In this document: piece after piece, positions 1 to 13,300 of the stretch
Numbering within the stretch: position 1 is the first letter of the stretch
Layout: every line of letters begins with the position of its first letter
DNA from: Litoditis marina
Lineage: Eukaryota > Nematoda > Chromadorea > Rhabditida > Rhabditidae
Direction: 5' to 3'
Assembly (NCBI GenBank): GCA_964036275.1
Contig: OZ038433.1
Span: 22,480,985-22,544,984, forward strand
Length of the DNA stretch: 64,000 bases
Program-made: the position numbers and the translations under genes
The notes under the pieces: generated by a model
What the model saw: only the letters and a program-made list of their open reading frames with translations
What the model was told of the DNA's origin: nothing
The model's database searches: none

Positions 1-426
1 GTGAAAAAACACTCTGCAGGAACTCATTTTACTGTAGAAAAGGAACACCCATTCGATTCCGACGCCCATTTCCTGTGTGATGAAATCATAATCACAAACT
101 GTAAAATCCCCCCCCCCCCCCTACACTGGGTTCGTTTAGGGAACATGAATAGTATGTCGTTTTGTACCTAAATCTTACTACGCATTTAATAGTGAGTTAT
201 CAGAAAGGATCATCACGTGATCTGTACTAGAACTTCACATGGGAGTGACGAGGACGATAAACGAAACAATGTATAGTGTCTATGTTGGGTTTCTTATTTG
301 AACCGAAACACAATGTAGTATAGATGTTTCGACGGATTGGTCGTCTTTAGAGCCTGGAAAAGGCATTAGTAAGCAAATGACAATAGTTTCTATGTTTCTT
401 TTTCTCTAACTCTAAACTGGATCCAG
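1..426. other. Left edge, no exon resolved
   Basis: No exon could be assigned. The stretch ends in an acceptor (ATCCAG, 421-426) for the first clear GT92 exon, so it is probably an intron of that gene or holds upstream exons I could not place. It contains a run of 14 C at 108-121. Confidence 0.4.
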
Positions 427-3141
427 GGATACATGACGCTCCAGCCTTGGGTGAGACTGGGGATGCCTTCTGTTCCGATGGGCATTTTGGAGCCTAATCG
501 AATGGTCGCATTCCGCAACCAGGAAGCAGCTCAAACCGATTGTCTCTTGCAGTACAAGGTATTCTGAACAACAAATGAATTTTCAAAAAGTTTTCAGTGG
601 GATTTAGAAGACAAGTGTTTGCAACGTTTTCTATGCACCACACGATCGAGAGCGTTTTCGTGTGTTTTTTTTTTTCAATAAAAAAAGATGCAAATGAGAG
701 GGCAAAGAATTATAAACGTTGTCTAAAGAAATGCGCAGGCGAAGGTACGCGAGGTAACGGATCCAATAGAAAATTGAATAATTCGTTTGAACATAATTTT
801 TTCCACAGGAAACAGCGAAATTCATCACTTTCATGGATTTGGATGATATTTTGATTCCTCGCTTGGGTTCAAGCTACCTGGAAGAATTCGAACACTTCTT
901 CCACATGAACCCTGCGATTGGATTAATCAACTATGAGAAACAGAACGTTCGACTGAGAGGAAGTGAGTCATTTATTATAGCTGTTTGGAACTGTTTCTAT
1001 TTTCTCATTCGGTCACAGCAGGTAGATATAAGAAAGGGGGTTAGAAATCTGTAGTATTTGAGACTGAGTGTGACTCAAAATTTGTAAAACAGTTTTTAAC
1101 AGCTCATTTCAGACAAAGCCTCATCCGACTTCACACTAACTGAAATGTTTGCGAGTATACGGTACACGGGATTGGTACGTTTTGTTCATAAAAAACCATT
1201 ATTGCAAGTGTGATATAATTCATTTATTTGGTTTGTTTCAGACCGAAGTTGGTAAGAGTGTGATGAGACCCTCAACTTTCAATTCTACTTGGATTCATTA
1301 TCCACTGAGTATACCAAAACACATAATAAAGTAAGTGGAATTACAGGTACCAACATCTGTACGATGAAATGGGGCTATACGCGACAATCCAGAAAAATGG
1401 GCCTATACTCTACCAGCGGAAACTTGAACTGTTAGCAACACCAATAGTCATAATCTAGTTATTGTGCGATAAAATGTTCACTTAGTCCCAACATTTTCCA
1501 GCACTGTATCAGATTTGAGCTCGTATCCGTGGTTGTCCAAATTTCTCCCCGCTCAAGTAAAGCACTCAAGTGATGTTCAGAGCTTTAACCGTTCGATTCT
1601 AAATCCCGTATTTCCATCTGTGACGACATTTGAAAACACGGTTTATCAATAGAACTTATTCAGATACGAAGTCCCCGCTGAATTGAACTCAATCACTCAT
1701 CTCAAGGAGTTCGAGCTGGTAGGCTTGATTGTAATCTCTCCCACACTTTATTTTCATTAGCAATACCCTTACCTTTTTTGTTTCGGGAATACTGTTCTGT
1801 CTATTTGTTTCCTATGGTAATTTGTCGAATAGTACAACAATTGTTTTTGTCAGACAACCGGAAAATCAACTAACACGATTGAAGAACCGTTGTATGAAGC
1901 AACAACTACATCGAAGAAAAACTCGGAGAAATTAATTCGAAAATCCTCCATTGAAACTATTCATTTAGACTTTGAGCGGTGAGTTTGTTTTCTTTTATTA
2001 CAAATATTAATCATTCGAAAAAACCATTCTAAATTTATACCTCAAAAACAATAATTTTGATGAAGTAACTGTTCGGGAAAATCATGTATGAGAGTTGACA
2101 GGGTGACGTCAGAGTCTCCAGTCCGATATGAAGTTCTAAAAAAAGGACAACGATTTATTTTCGCTTTAGAATGACGCAAACTGCCGCCGTGAAGAAAATT
2201 ATCCGTAAACTTCCTCAAGAATGGTATTACTTCGATCTCATATCCGCCTGTTACAAAGAGAAATTCTATAAACTCTTCGATGGAAATAAGAAGAAAGAAA
2301 TTGGGTGTGTGGGCCCGGATAGTTGTGAGGTACGTTAGGACTTACCAGGCGATGTAGCAAACCGTCAGACCTCATAAGAAGTTCATATGAGTTTCTCATG
2401 AGATATCTCATGAGCTACTCGTGAACTCTCAATGTTGTAGCATAGCAATCAATAGAATCTCATGAGAAACTCAAGCGAATAGCTCATGATGTATTTCATG
2501 AGATTTTTGAGGAATTGCTACGCCGCCAGGACTTGAGGGGAGGGGGGTTAGCTTTATGATCTTAGGGCTAGAGGATTATGCAAACTGTGGTTAAAGTAAC
2601 TCAGCAATCATTGTGCAGATGAATACGCACGCTTCAATTTTCTCAGCAATTGGAGAAAACACATTGGGACATATCAATTTCTTGATAAACTACTGATTAG
2701 TGCTCCAGAAATCTACTGGAAAGTTTGCAAGGTTTCAAAAATACTGATGTGTTAAAATATGGTACCTTGCTCTGGAGCTCCCGGGATAACTAATGACTAC
2801 TGACGTGTTGTGAATACGGCTTTCAAAAATACTGATGTGTTAAAATATGGTACCTTGCTCTGGAGCTCCCGGGATAACTAATGACTACTACTGAAGTGTT
2901 GTGAATACGGCTGGTTCACGAATAGGATCAGGCTTCCCAAGACTTCAGTTCTGACTCAACTAGTTTTGAATGTTCACCGTTTCTAATGAAAACTGTTGTG
3001 TTTTTTCAGCTACCCGCACAAGCTGGTACTCTCTGTGTGAACGCTCGCGCTACTTATTCTTCTTCGAAACGTGGAGAATTCTACAGTATTCATCATTTTC
3101 GGAACACTAGTTTTTCTCGAGATATGGAGTGTGTCAAATGA
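427..3141 (+). CDS. GT92 (DUF23) family glycosyltransferase, 3' part
   Basis: Exons seen: 427-558, 809-962, 1113-1174, 1242-1330, 1664-1718, 1854-1978, 2170-2329, 3010-3141 (TGA 3139-3141), all phase-compatible. The N-terminal exons lie beyond the left edge. The family mark is a conserved stretch with NQEAAQTDCLLQYK, then KFITFMDLDDILIP, whose DLDD is the likely metal/nucleotide-sugar binding acidic motif, and later STWIHYP. GT92 enzymes are type II Golgi membrane proteins; characterised members, such as nematode GALT-1, add galactose to N-glycan core fucose. The C-terminal exons keep several cysteines (CVGPDSC, LCVNARA, MECVK) that probably form disulfides. The family is greatly expanded in nematodes, so the substrate cannot be inferred. 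The last intron (2330-3009) holds TCATGAGA palindromes and an 88-bp tandem duplication. No frameshift is seen. Confidence 0.85.
2364..2505. repeat. TCATGAGA palindrome-rich repeat, copy 1
   Basis: This repeat in the last GT92 intron has several CTCATGAG/TCATGAGA palindromes around a GTTGTAGCATAGCAAT core. Related copies lie at 8105-8222 and 26870-27070. Confidence 0.6.
2733..2911. repeat. 88-bp tandem duplication
   Basis: Two adjacent near-identical units, 2733-2820 and 2821-2911, both begin TTTCAAAAATACTGATG and end GTTGTGAATACGGC. The second has a 3-bp insertion (extra ACT) and one substitution. It lies in an intron and looks recent. Confidence 0.9.
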
Positions 3142-3812
3142 ATAGGAGGACAGGAGCCTATCCCTGTTTCGATTGTGAACTATCACTCTATCTTGCGCTC
3201 TAAAATCTCTAACTCTAAAAGGTCAAAATTGAAAATCAGCTGGTTTTTTGTTAGACAGAACCTATTTTTCATTGTGCGCACAACTAGGTGAAGCTTTTAC
3301 AGAGTATTTACACATGAAATATAATGAAAACGTAAATAAAAACGGAATATTGAAAGAAATACGGAATATTTGTAGAAAAATTTCGAAAAACAGTCAGCTA
3401 CTGTCTGTCTCTGCCATATTCGCATTGGAGTGCGTTTATTCGCATTTGAGCGCGTGTCATGAAATGTTAGATTGGAGCGCGTGTCATGGAATCGACCATT
3501 CGATTCTGTCCACCTTTATAAATGTACTGGAAACAAAATGGTTCATCAAAAACTGCACATATAAATACAGGAAATGTTTGTTCTTAGTCTTCTTCTTACA
3601 TCCCTCAAATCCTTTTCTCCATGTAGAAAATTGAATTAGTTTTATTGTGAAGAAATTTCAAAGTACCTGAATATGATCCTTCAGTTTTTCCCATCGTGGA
3701 AATAATTAATTCTCTTCTCAAATAAATCTGGACATCGGAAACACAAAAAAACTTAATTTGAAAATAAACTCAAAAAATAAATATTATTGCACCGTAAAAA
3801 ACAATCAGATAA
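3142..3812. other. Intergenic, convergent 3' ends of GT92 and BPI genes
   Basis: AT-rich DNA between two convergent genes. It holds a 128-codon open frame (3248-3634, +) with no family I recognise and a partial internal duplication (GCGCGTGTCATG at about 3450 and 3478). AATAAA-like signals occur at 3335 and 3722. No real gene is supported. Confidence 0.5.
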
Positions 3813-6800
3813 TCAAATATTGATATCTGCGAAGGTTTCGTGTATTTTCTGCCTGAGGGCATTTTCGTTTAGCTCGAAGTCTGTTCCCATCTCGATGAAC
3901 CCGTCGTACATCTTGATCTTCGGCTGAATCAGTTTTATCGAGTCCTGAAAAAAGGCTAACTTTGTAAAGTTCACATACAAAATGCATACTCTAACGTCTA
4001 TCGACTCTCACAGACGGTTTGAAAAACTGAAAATAAAGTATGTTTTCATGACATCAGTTGAAACTGCATTACCATTACGCTGTGTTGTTGATTTTCGCAG
4101 CTTGTCAAACTTCAAACTGTGTTTATAAACGAGAACTAAGCCTGAATTCCCTAAAAGACCTTAAGTTACCTTGAGAGGGAATGGCAGTCCCTTTTTCATT
4201 GTCTCGCTGAGCTGAGGTCCGATGAATGTTTTCGCCAAAGGAGTCAATTGTTCGATTGACGATGGGTCGACTGAGATAGAGGCACGATGGAGTCGAACTG
4301 CCAATCTGGAAAGAGCCGGGTTAGGAAAACATCTAAAACATAGAGGTGAACTACACAATACTTTTTTCATTTCTTCTCACGTTAAATTGTCGGCGTAAAG
4401 TATGCAACTGTGAAGTTATTTAGTTCGGTAGTAATGCAACAGAAGGTAAAGTGTGCTCGTCGTATTGTTGCGGTTGATAAAAAGTGGGCGTCACGGTGAA
4501 TTCCTCATAATTACTCAGTTAATAATAATAATTTATGTGTTCATATAGAGAAGGCAATCGCAGAATGAATAAGAAAGTAGTGACGGATAAACATGAACCT
4601 AAGAAAAAGGGAAAAGCATAGAAAACTAATCGAAAAAGTTATATAGGGAAATTGAAAAGTTGGGGTTTTTAGTTGATCTTTTCATGGAGAAAACGTGCAA
4701 TTTGATCTCACTTATTCAGTTTGAGGTCCCCAGTGAACCTGCCGTTCTCAGCTGACAACATGACGTCGGCCTGTCCATTGGCAGAGGCCACCATAATTTG
4801 ATGGAGATGACCGCGGTCTTCCACGTACGTTAGAATACGAGCTGTAATCGAGAATAAACGTATAAACACATTTATAGTTAGTAGAACTGGAATTTCGATT
4901 CCGGAGAACCATTTATTGATGAACGAATGAATTCTCGTTAGAGTCGAAATTGTTGCATGACAAAAAAACACTCGTTCCTATATTACGTTTGTTTTTCGAG
5001 TTGATTGAAAAAAAAATTATGAACGGGTCCCTTGACTGAAGATACACCAATCACATCATATTTAGCCCAATGAAGCCACAAATTGATTTCTGAACCGACG
5101 ATAAAAAGGTGTGGAACGTTCTGCCTCCGAAGACAGCGATTCAAACGGGGGCAACACATCAGCAGTAGAACGCGTGTCAATATATAGGGGGAATTAATGG
5201 TGTTTTCCAGGTTCTAAGTGTGACTTAACGCATTGTATAACATACTCACATGAAAGATCGATCGCTCCTGCATCTCCGTTGAACTTGAATCCAGGGAGAC
5301 CGTGCGGTATCAACACAAAAGAGGCACTCGTGTTCGGATATGCCTGAAATTTTGGAACTATACTATGTCAGCAGACAAAACATTTTCATGGTCTATGTTA
5401 TCGTCTCGTTCCAATGAGCTTCATGGTTTATGTTTTAATCTCATTTCAATGAGTGTTTTACCTTTTAAAAATAACGTACCAGTCAGGTACAGAATTTATT
5501 TGTATTCAACGAGTTCCATCCACAATCTGTATTTCAAATGTTGGGACCGTGAGGCGACAGATAGATGTTGTTAAAAATAACTTTTAAAACAAAAACGATA
5601 AAGTTCGATGATTGCAATTTACAAGACCATCGAATCCAATCAGTGTTGCTGTATTTTTCACATTCTGAATGTCAACCGAGAGAAAAACTCTTGTTCTCAC
5701 CTCAGCTATAGCAGGAATCAACTTTCCGACGCACACCGACGACAGTAAATCTTTGCCACCCTTCTGACACGTAGTGGCCACCATACCACGGTACTTTTTC
5801 GGAAGGTTGTATTTGTTCAACTGTAATTAAAACCATTAACATTGATATATTGGTGACTCAGTATAAAGATCATTAGCTTCCTGATCTTTTCAGTCCAGAA
5901 AATCATCTGATGCCAATCTCGTGAAAGTTTCATAAGGAGAGTTAATATATCAATATCTTTTAGTCCAATTTCCAACAAGCAACATAGAAGCAAAGTATGA
6001 TGAGAAACATAAAATGAGAGCCCCTGAACAGTATAAAAGTGTACATGTCCGTTGTGAATAGGGTCCGGGATAAAAGATAGAAAGTTAATGTGAAAGAATT
6101 ATCTAGGATAAACGGTTCTTCAACATCTTTGGCATATTTTCTTGAATACGAACTGTTTGAACCCTTTTGTCACCATCTGTGCCCACCTCAATGGTGAGTT
6201 TGTTGTTCTGGTAGGCGTGATAGAGAAGACTGTTGAAGAGATAGTCGGAAGCGTAGAAGTACAACATTCTCTCTGAATCTCTTCCAGTGTACATTGGGCT
6301 GGAAACGTTGATAATTAAGGTCTGAACGCAATAATTATCCATTGTAGCTCACCTTAAAAACTTTCAAAACAAACAAACTAGATAATGTTCTACTTCGGTG
6401 TGAACTTACTTTGGATAGAACGGAGTTGGTTCATTGCTATGATTGTAACGCACTTCTCCTGAAAGTGGGTGAATAAAACACGCATGGTTCTCTCGCGCGC
6501 ACATTATCGTTGCTTCATACAAATGATTATTAAAATATAATATCACCTTCAAAGTATAGAGAAAACCCACCTCGCTGCTGTGTCTCGAAATAGTCGTAGG
6601 TGACTACTGGATTCGCAATATTTCGGTTATCTATGAAGAGATTCTTGACGAAGTTCGCGATGAACCTGGAAAAACCATCATGAACATTAATTGTTTGTTT
6701 AAACTTTCACACATCCTGAAGTTCAATACACAGAAATTAATGCAACAAAATGAAAACAATAAAATTCCATTTTATTCACTCGAGGGTGCAACATCCTTAA

Positions 6801-9449
6801 TTTCATCCATCTTACCAAAATTTCTCTAATACATTTGTAAATTTTGGTTCATACTTACTTTTTCATAACCGTACTATCGGCTATATCCGCATCGAAATGT
6901 TTCTCAAAGTTGGTTTTCGTTAGTCGAGCGAATATTCGTGGACTGTTTTCTTCGATCAAATGTTTCAGCTTCTTGCAGAACATTCCCGGGATTCGCTGAC
7001 GGATTCCATCGTTTATGAAACCCTGAAAACAATGTCTACATTCATCTCCTGAAAACTAATAACAAGTTCACAGTTTCGTTCGAAATATAAAAAACTGCCT
7101 CTTCTCACACGCATGTCATTCACCAAGTTTCTATTACCGGACCAAGCATCTAATCGGTTATTCCTTCTTTCAATTTGGAAAGAACAATATTTAGAAGGTT
7201 ACTTATCGAGAAGGTGTAGCGTGACAGTAGATAGTGCCTTTGAAATAAGAATAAACCGAGGAGTTTCACTAAAAAGATGTTGCTCTACCTACCTCGAGCG
7301 TTTTCACCAGAGGACCCATCGGTCCTTGCGGATTGATGTTGAAATGACTCCTGGCGATGATGGTAGAGCAGTTTTGAACCTGTAACCGGATTCTCAAACA
7401 AGATTACATTCAGATTCTTTAGTGGAACGTGCTGCTACAAACACAGCTACAAACATATGGTTCTACTTCTAGAAATTGTTGTTATCAAAACTCAGATTTA
7501 TATCCAAACTCACTATAGCTTAAACGGCTAAACGCATTATAGCTCACCCGCACGGCCATGAGACCTTGATTGGTGGTAGAGAAATCGGCGGTGAGTGCGA
7601 CCGTCAGTCCAACTAAACTTCCGTCCACGGTGCCTCCCACTTGGAAAGGACCTCCCGTGCCGAAGAATGAGCCAACCAGTCTGTAAAAATCAAATTTCTC
7701 ATTTAGTTTGGTATTTAGGACACGAACTGATTTGTATGTTTCGATTTATTTCAGTTCTATCATAGAGTACCGTTAGTATATTAGAGTTCATTTATTCACC
7801 TTTTTATAAATTCAAAAACTAACTCACGATACGTCCATGTTTTCCAATCCGAAAACTATATAACGAGGTGGAAGAAAGTTGACCACCGATACCTGAACAA
7901 ACAATAAGTTTTATTCAAAGATGTTTTACCCACATAGTTTTTACCCATAAAGGTTAACTCCTGCTCAGACATAATTTTTATGTTTTGGAAAATATAAACA
8001 TGTAAAAAACCATTTGGAATTTTTTTGACACTAGTGTCAAGCTCTCAGTGTGGCTGAATGGAACTGTAAACAATAAACCTCACGATATTACCTCCTGAAC
8101 CAAATCTCATCTGCTTCTCATAAGATTCTACGATTGCTATGCTACAACGATGGAACTCGCATTTCATGAGATGGTCATGTGGTTCTCATGAGAAAGATAA
8201 TATAAACTTCTCACGAGAAGTTTTCTATAGTGAGTGCCAAGTTTACAAATTTATGTCTCTCTCTAGAATCGAACCTGCGAGCAAAACTTTTGTAGCTAAC
8301 CCCTGCGCTATTAGACCACAAAACCGGCAGCCTTAGGAATCAAAGACTTGTGTGCGTAGACAGCGGAAAGTGAGATACACAGTACCCCCTCGCCTTTCAG
8401 TTGGCGACGATTATATGTTGCCAGGTGTGTTGATACTAGTTTGACCACTCACCCTGGGCGGGTTATACTGCAGCACCCTCACATCTGTCAAGCTGACAAA
8501 CCCGTCGAGACCGGGCTGCGAGAACGGGAATGACGTACTGTATCCGGACAGTTGCGATATCTGACCAACAACATTTTACGATTCTGAAGATCTATTTCAT
8601 TCCCTTATTGGAAGTTCAGTTTATGTTTATGAACAAATTTGCAAAAGCTTACATGTTTCTTTTGGTTATACTTGACTTACGTAAATGCTTTAGTTTAATT
8701 ATCCAGGTGCAATCTTGATGTACATAGTCTTTTCACGAAATTCGCTGTTAAAACAACTGTATCACTATAAGGCAAAGATGAACATAAAACATATATTAAC
8801 CTGTTCATTGAGGAGTTTGACTCCCACAGTCTTCAGATGATTGATACCCTTTTTCGTCAATCGAATTTTCACTCCCGGGTTGCCTGGAAAAAATATTACT
8901 CCTTTAGAGATGAAAACCCCAAACTGCTTCTGCAATGGATTGGTTTATCTGGTACTTATGAAATTGTTTGACTTCTTATATAACTTTCCCACTCTTCCAT
9001 TGAAGTATCCGACTGTCTCATTGTCCTCTTTTATTGCCCGAATCGGGCTATTAGGCAATTATCTCACATCTACCACATTTTTGCTAGAACGCATGTTTGT
9101 TTCCTGCGCTAGGATGTACATTCATGTAATTGAGGTTATAATATGTTGAAGATGAAGCATATAGTTGTACATTTTCCTAGTAGAACTAAATGAAGGAAAA
9201 GTCAAATATGAGCCTAAAATAGGGGAGTAGGAAAAACAGCAAAGCCGACAACAAAGAGGTAGTGAGACGGTGGAATGGGACAATAAAACTTTAGATTGTA
9301 GCGACCAAAACATCAATAACGCAAATGTTATCAAACTTTGACCTACCGGGTACTTTATTCCAATCGCTTCCTTTTTGATACACCTGGCGACATTCCGCTA
9401 TGAAAAATAGGAAGAAGAGAAGAAGAAAAGAGTTACGTAGACTGTTCAT
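3813..9449 (-). CDS. BPI/LBP-family secreted lipid-binding protein
   Basis: Exons from the start: 9347-9449 (ATG 9447-9449), 8801-8883, 8453-8560, 7828-7892, 7548-7680, 7293-7379, 6859-7022, 6571-6665, 6410-6458, 6187-6298, 5701-5820, 5250-5343, 4712-4841, 4170-4305, 3813-3944; the total is 1,611 nt, 536 aa. Residues 1-20 are a hydrophobic signal peptide (MNSLRNSFLLLFFLFFIAEC). The N-terminal barrel then begins with the family hallmark NPGVKIRLTKKGINHL. VQNCSTII and MFCKKLKHLIE carry the two cysteines equivalent to the conserved BPI disulfide. The C-terminal half has FYASDYLFNSLLYHAYQ, close to FYASDYVFN of mammalian BPI, and ends with KGLPFPLK and a Phe-rich strand. The family binds lipopolysaccharide, phospholipid or sterol ester, in host defence or lipid transport; the nematode role is unclear. 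The donor of exon 10 (GAG|GTGGGC at 6187) was chosen by phase and is the least sure boundary. Confidence 0.88.
8105..8222. repeat. TCATGAGA palindrome-rich repeat, copy 2
   Basis: This repeat in a BPI-gene intron has CTCATAAG, TTCATGAGA, TCTCATGAGA and TCTCACGAGA around ATTGCTATGCTACAAC, the reverse complement of the core at about 2434-2450. Confidence 0.6.
8226..8347 (-). repeat. tRNA-derived SINE, family 1 (copy 1)
   Basis: On the minus strand it runs GTCTTTGATTCC, ...CCGG, an A-box-like TCTAATAGCGCAGGGGTTAG, a B-box-like GTTCGATTCT, and ends GGCACTCACTATA. The same order of motifs occurs at 24431-24553 and 60331-60459 on the plus strand, so this is a dispersed tRNA-headed SINE. It sits in a BPI-gene intron. 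Confidence 0.75.
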
Positions 9450-10368
9450 CAATGGAGTGATCGGAATTGGTTCGAGACTGGTTTCTCCCCCAATTGCGGC
9501 TGCATCCTCTCTCTCTCTCTTTCTCTCTCTATCCTATCCACACGGACAACATCTCTCCCAAATAGCCATCCACATGCAAAATCAGAAAAAGGGCGCAGCG
9601 TTCCCAACTTGAGAACCAGACAATACGACAACAATGATGTTCCGTGGATTAGAAATAAATCTTGTTTTCCGACGTTGTGAAATCAAACTCGAATTCATGG
9701 TTTGTCAGCTGTTTCACCCGGCTATTATGGTCGAATTGGCTGAAATTATAAAAAAAACACATGTCGATAAAATTGTAATGTAGTTTTCAAGTACTCTTGT
9801 GATTTGTTTTCACTTCAATACATAAAGCGTTATTTCTTCTCTACTTACCTCACATGTTGATACAAAATGAAACATTCAAAAACAACTATTTTATTCAAAC
9901 TACTATTAAAAATTACAAAATATATATAGAACATATAACACGGAGAAATATATAAAAATTCATGAAGTAAAGTAGTTAACACTTTGCGACTTTGGTCAAA
10001 TAACATATAATATAATACGTTTTGTTACATTTACCAAGTTTTATTGCTATTATATTTCCACTGGTTAATGAAAGTGGTTATCAAATGTCCTGAATGTATT
10101 TGCCACAAAAATTCCACTGGGAACATTTTATGGAAAGCGTTTTTATCGGATTTCAGAACTCAGTTTTTACTTTCTCCACCAATCAACATGTTCGGAAAAC
10201 AAATCTCGCCAACGAAACCTCTATCTAACTTGTAGCTCTTGTTTTTGCTCAATATAGACATCTGAATTTATGAACCAAACGTGATGAAAAATTAACGCAA
10301 AAATAGGTGTAGGAATGTGCGTGAAAGAGAAGTGTGATGGGCAAAAGTAGTCAAGTAGTTGCTAATTC
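9450..10368. other. Intergenic between BPI start and SLC6 stop
   Basis: This stretch holds the presumed promoter and 5' UTR of the BPI gene and the 3' flank of the SLC6 gene (both minus). A (TC)n-rich tract lies at 9507-9532. No gene and no clear TATA box were seen. Confidence 0.5.
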
Positions 10369-13300
10369 TCAGAACTGATGGAACTCTACCATCTCTTCCT
10401 CTTCCGGAGACTCCAGTTTTCCCTTGATCTCGATATCAGGCCGGAAAAGTTTTTTGCACTTCTGAAAAGAAGCTCGGTTAGTGATGACTGGCGCACTTAT
10501 ACCTGGCGTTATATGCACATCATACTGAACATTAAAGTATAACCGTCTCACGGGTTCTTTCTATGAATTGTGATTCCAAATAAGAGTTCTGTTATATCTT
10601 ACAGATTCCTAGTTAAAAACGAGAACGAAATGTTTGAGTATTCAACAGTAGCTACTTTTCCTACGTGATGTTGTTTTTAACTTTCGTTCGACGGTTTATT
10701 GTATTGAAGTCTCTCCCACAGAACTCACCTCAGAATAGGTTCCGTCGGTAGTGAACCATGCATAGATGGCGTAACCGGGGATACAGAGCATGGAGGACAG
10801 AGAAAGGAACCAGCCGAAAATGTGACCCCATATCGGGTAGTCGTAGTCGTAGGCAGCAATACGAAGAGGCTCGTACTTGACTAATCCGAATATCAAAACT
10901 CCCTGAAAACACGTGGTTATGTACATAGGTGGTTTAGTCATGATCCAAGTTTCAGTTACACTAGTCACGCCGGACCAAAGTTCTGATCAAATTGATAAAC
11001 TTTGAGTGTCATGTATTTTTCTAAGAATTCAGGAATCTGGAAATCATCTCGTAGATTCCTTCTTCGAACGCACATCACAAAAACAGTTTGTTTGCTTTTA
11101 TTGTTATTTTTCGAGCCACTCTCTGAGCATCACCATACTATTTTGAGCTCTTTCTAGCAATATTTCTCCAGTTCATAGCGAAACGGTTCCCTCAACCGAC
11201 AAATTGATGTCTGGCGTGTCAATACTAGAGCAGCAACTGTTCGTCTAGCTCTATCATCAATCAGTTATAATACATATCCCACCCTAGAAGCAACATGATG
11301 ACTTCCGCAATCAATGAACTAGTCTGTTGGAACGTTTTTTTTTTGTGTGAACAAGAAAGATTTTGGCGTTTCTGGGGTGTAACTCTAAGAAATGTTCTCA
11401 AGTTTTGGAATAGAAATAGAGAAAAACAACAGAGAAAGAAGATAACAAGACCCACAGTTGTATTAGAAATAACAAGACCCACAGTCGACATTGAATGTGT
11501 TACCATTAGAACACTCGTTGAGCTTTCCTTTATACACATCTTAGATTTTCAAGCTCTTAAGTCACGTCTGGTGATGGTTCCAAGCCCTTGCTTTGCATTT
11601 GGTCCATCATTTTTTCTGCATTTTTTTAACTCTTCTGGGTTTTTTTCTCTAAAGGGGTTCTTACCCCAGTGACAGCAGGTGTGGCGACGACCCAACAGAA
11701 CTTCCACCAGGCACTCGGGTAGTATCCGATCATACTCTTCAGGTGCTCATACCAACGATCGATACCTATACTATGCGTATCAAACGTTGTACAACACTGT
11801 TAGAATAGCGATCTCAACCATTTGATAACCACACCAAATTTATCATGCAAAAGAGTCAGAGCTATTTGGACTATCTCTCACGGATAATGACAAGAAGATC
11901 TCCAACTCTATTCATGTCAGAAAATGTTTTGGTTCAAGGTGAATAGAACATTTTTGTATTGTTTCTTCATCTTTGGCAATCTTTGGCAGAAAGTTATATC
12001 ACTCACCGACACTCCAAGAAATGGCGATACATTCGAAGAATAGTAACCAGAGCAGGGCCCATCCAGAGGCAGCATAATAATCGAACAGTTGGAATACGTA
12101 GAAACCGCCCTGAAGCAAATAATGCCATGAACTTCAGAACAATCTTGAGATCACATGAATACTGCCTATAGATTTAAATTGAATTCAAAACTTGGTCTCA
12201 ATTCAACTGTGTTTATCCGTACTTGGTTTCAAGTGAATTTACACAATGAGAAACATTTTTGGCCAAGTGCAGCTGGTTTTCTCTGTCCAGCGTTTAAAAT
12301 GCAAGACATCCATAACGAAGGAAAATCTCAGAACTTACATTAGTTACGGTGGTGAGTCCGATTAGGTAGGATATTGCACAAACAGCCGCGATGAAAAGTT
12401 CTCGACCATACTTTTTTGCTCGAATAAGAGATGGAAACTCGTCAATGATGGCAGTGAAGAAACCCTCCATTGTGCAGAACTGAATTTCAATTAATGTTAC
12501 ATTTATTCAACATTGGCCATCCCGAAGACTCTCACTTGGTATAAGTTAGTAACAACGCCACACCAGAATCGTGTTGAACCAGGATCAAAATGATTTTGAT
12601 TGGCTCAATTTACTGAGCTTATGACTGGATAGAATGCATATTACTGTTCCTTTGTGACCAAAATGAAAAATGCTCATTTCAACTCAGTAAACAACTTTGA
12701 AAATTTAAAAATTCGTTGATTTTGCACCAAACATCCTGACAGTAAGATTATTAAAGGAGGGCAGAAAGGAAAGCTAGTTTAGGTACCTAAATATAACGTT
12801 GCGCGCGGCAAAACAGGCAGAACAATGTCAACCGTATGCAAATTAGGTTCGTTAGTTTGAATTGAAAGTTAAACTTATAGGTTTCTCTTGAAAAGATCTT
12901 TCATATCAATTTTCCTTTCTGTCCCCCTTTAACAGTTTTTATACGATTCCCCTCTAGAACCCTCTCCAAGAAGGAATGTTTATCTACCTGTGAATCAATT
13001 CCCAAAAACAGAACCATTGAGAAAAACAGTATGGACCAAATGTTGGTATACGGTAACTGGAGAATTCCAGAAGGATAGGCCAGGAACAGCAGTCCTGGAC
13101 CAGCTTGCGCCACCTGAAGGATAAGTCACGTTGAGGCTCAATGGTTATAGCAGAGTATCTCAACCGATTCACATATTCACCGTTGTTCGGAGAGAACACT
13201 GGAGGTTTTTTTGCAAGAAGTATGCATAGACAATTTTGCTTACGGTTTTTGTCGGGTGTTTTCGTTTTCGCTTGCAAAACTCATGTTCAAACTGATACTG

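Noticed and set aside
3248..3634. 128-codon open frame
   Set aside because: No family resemblance, no splice partners, contains an internal repeat; likely chance in AT-rich DNA.
8690..8755. Possible extra BPI exon (EFREKTMYIKIAPG)
   Set aside because: No donor fits the phase, and joining 8801-8883 directly to 8453-8560 gives a smooth family match.
3813..9449. First impression of a microsomal triglyceride transfer or vitellogenin-like protein
   Set aside because: The assembled protein matches the BPI/LBP layout: NPGVKIRLTKKGINHL after the signal peptide, two conserved cysteines, FYASDYLFN, and a length near 500 aa.
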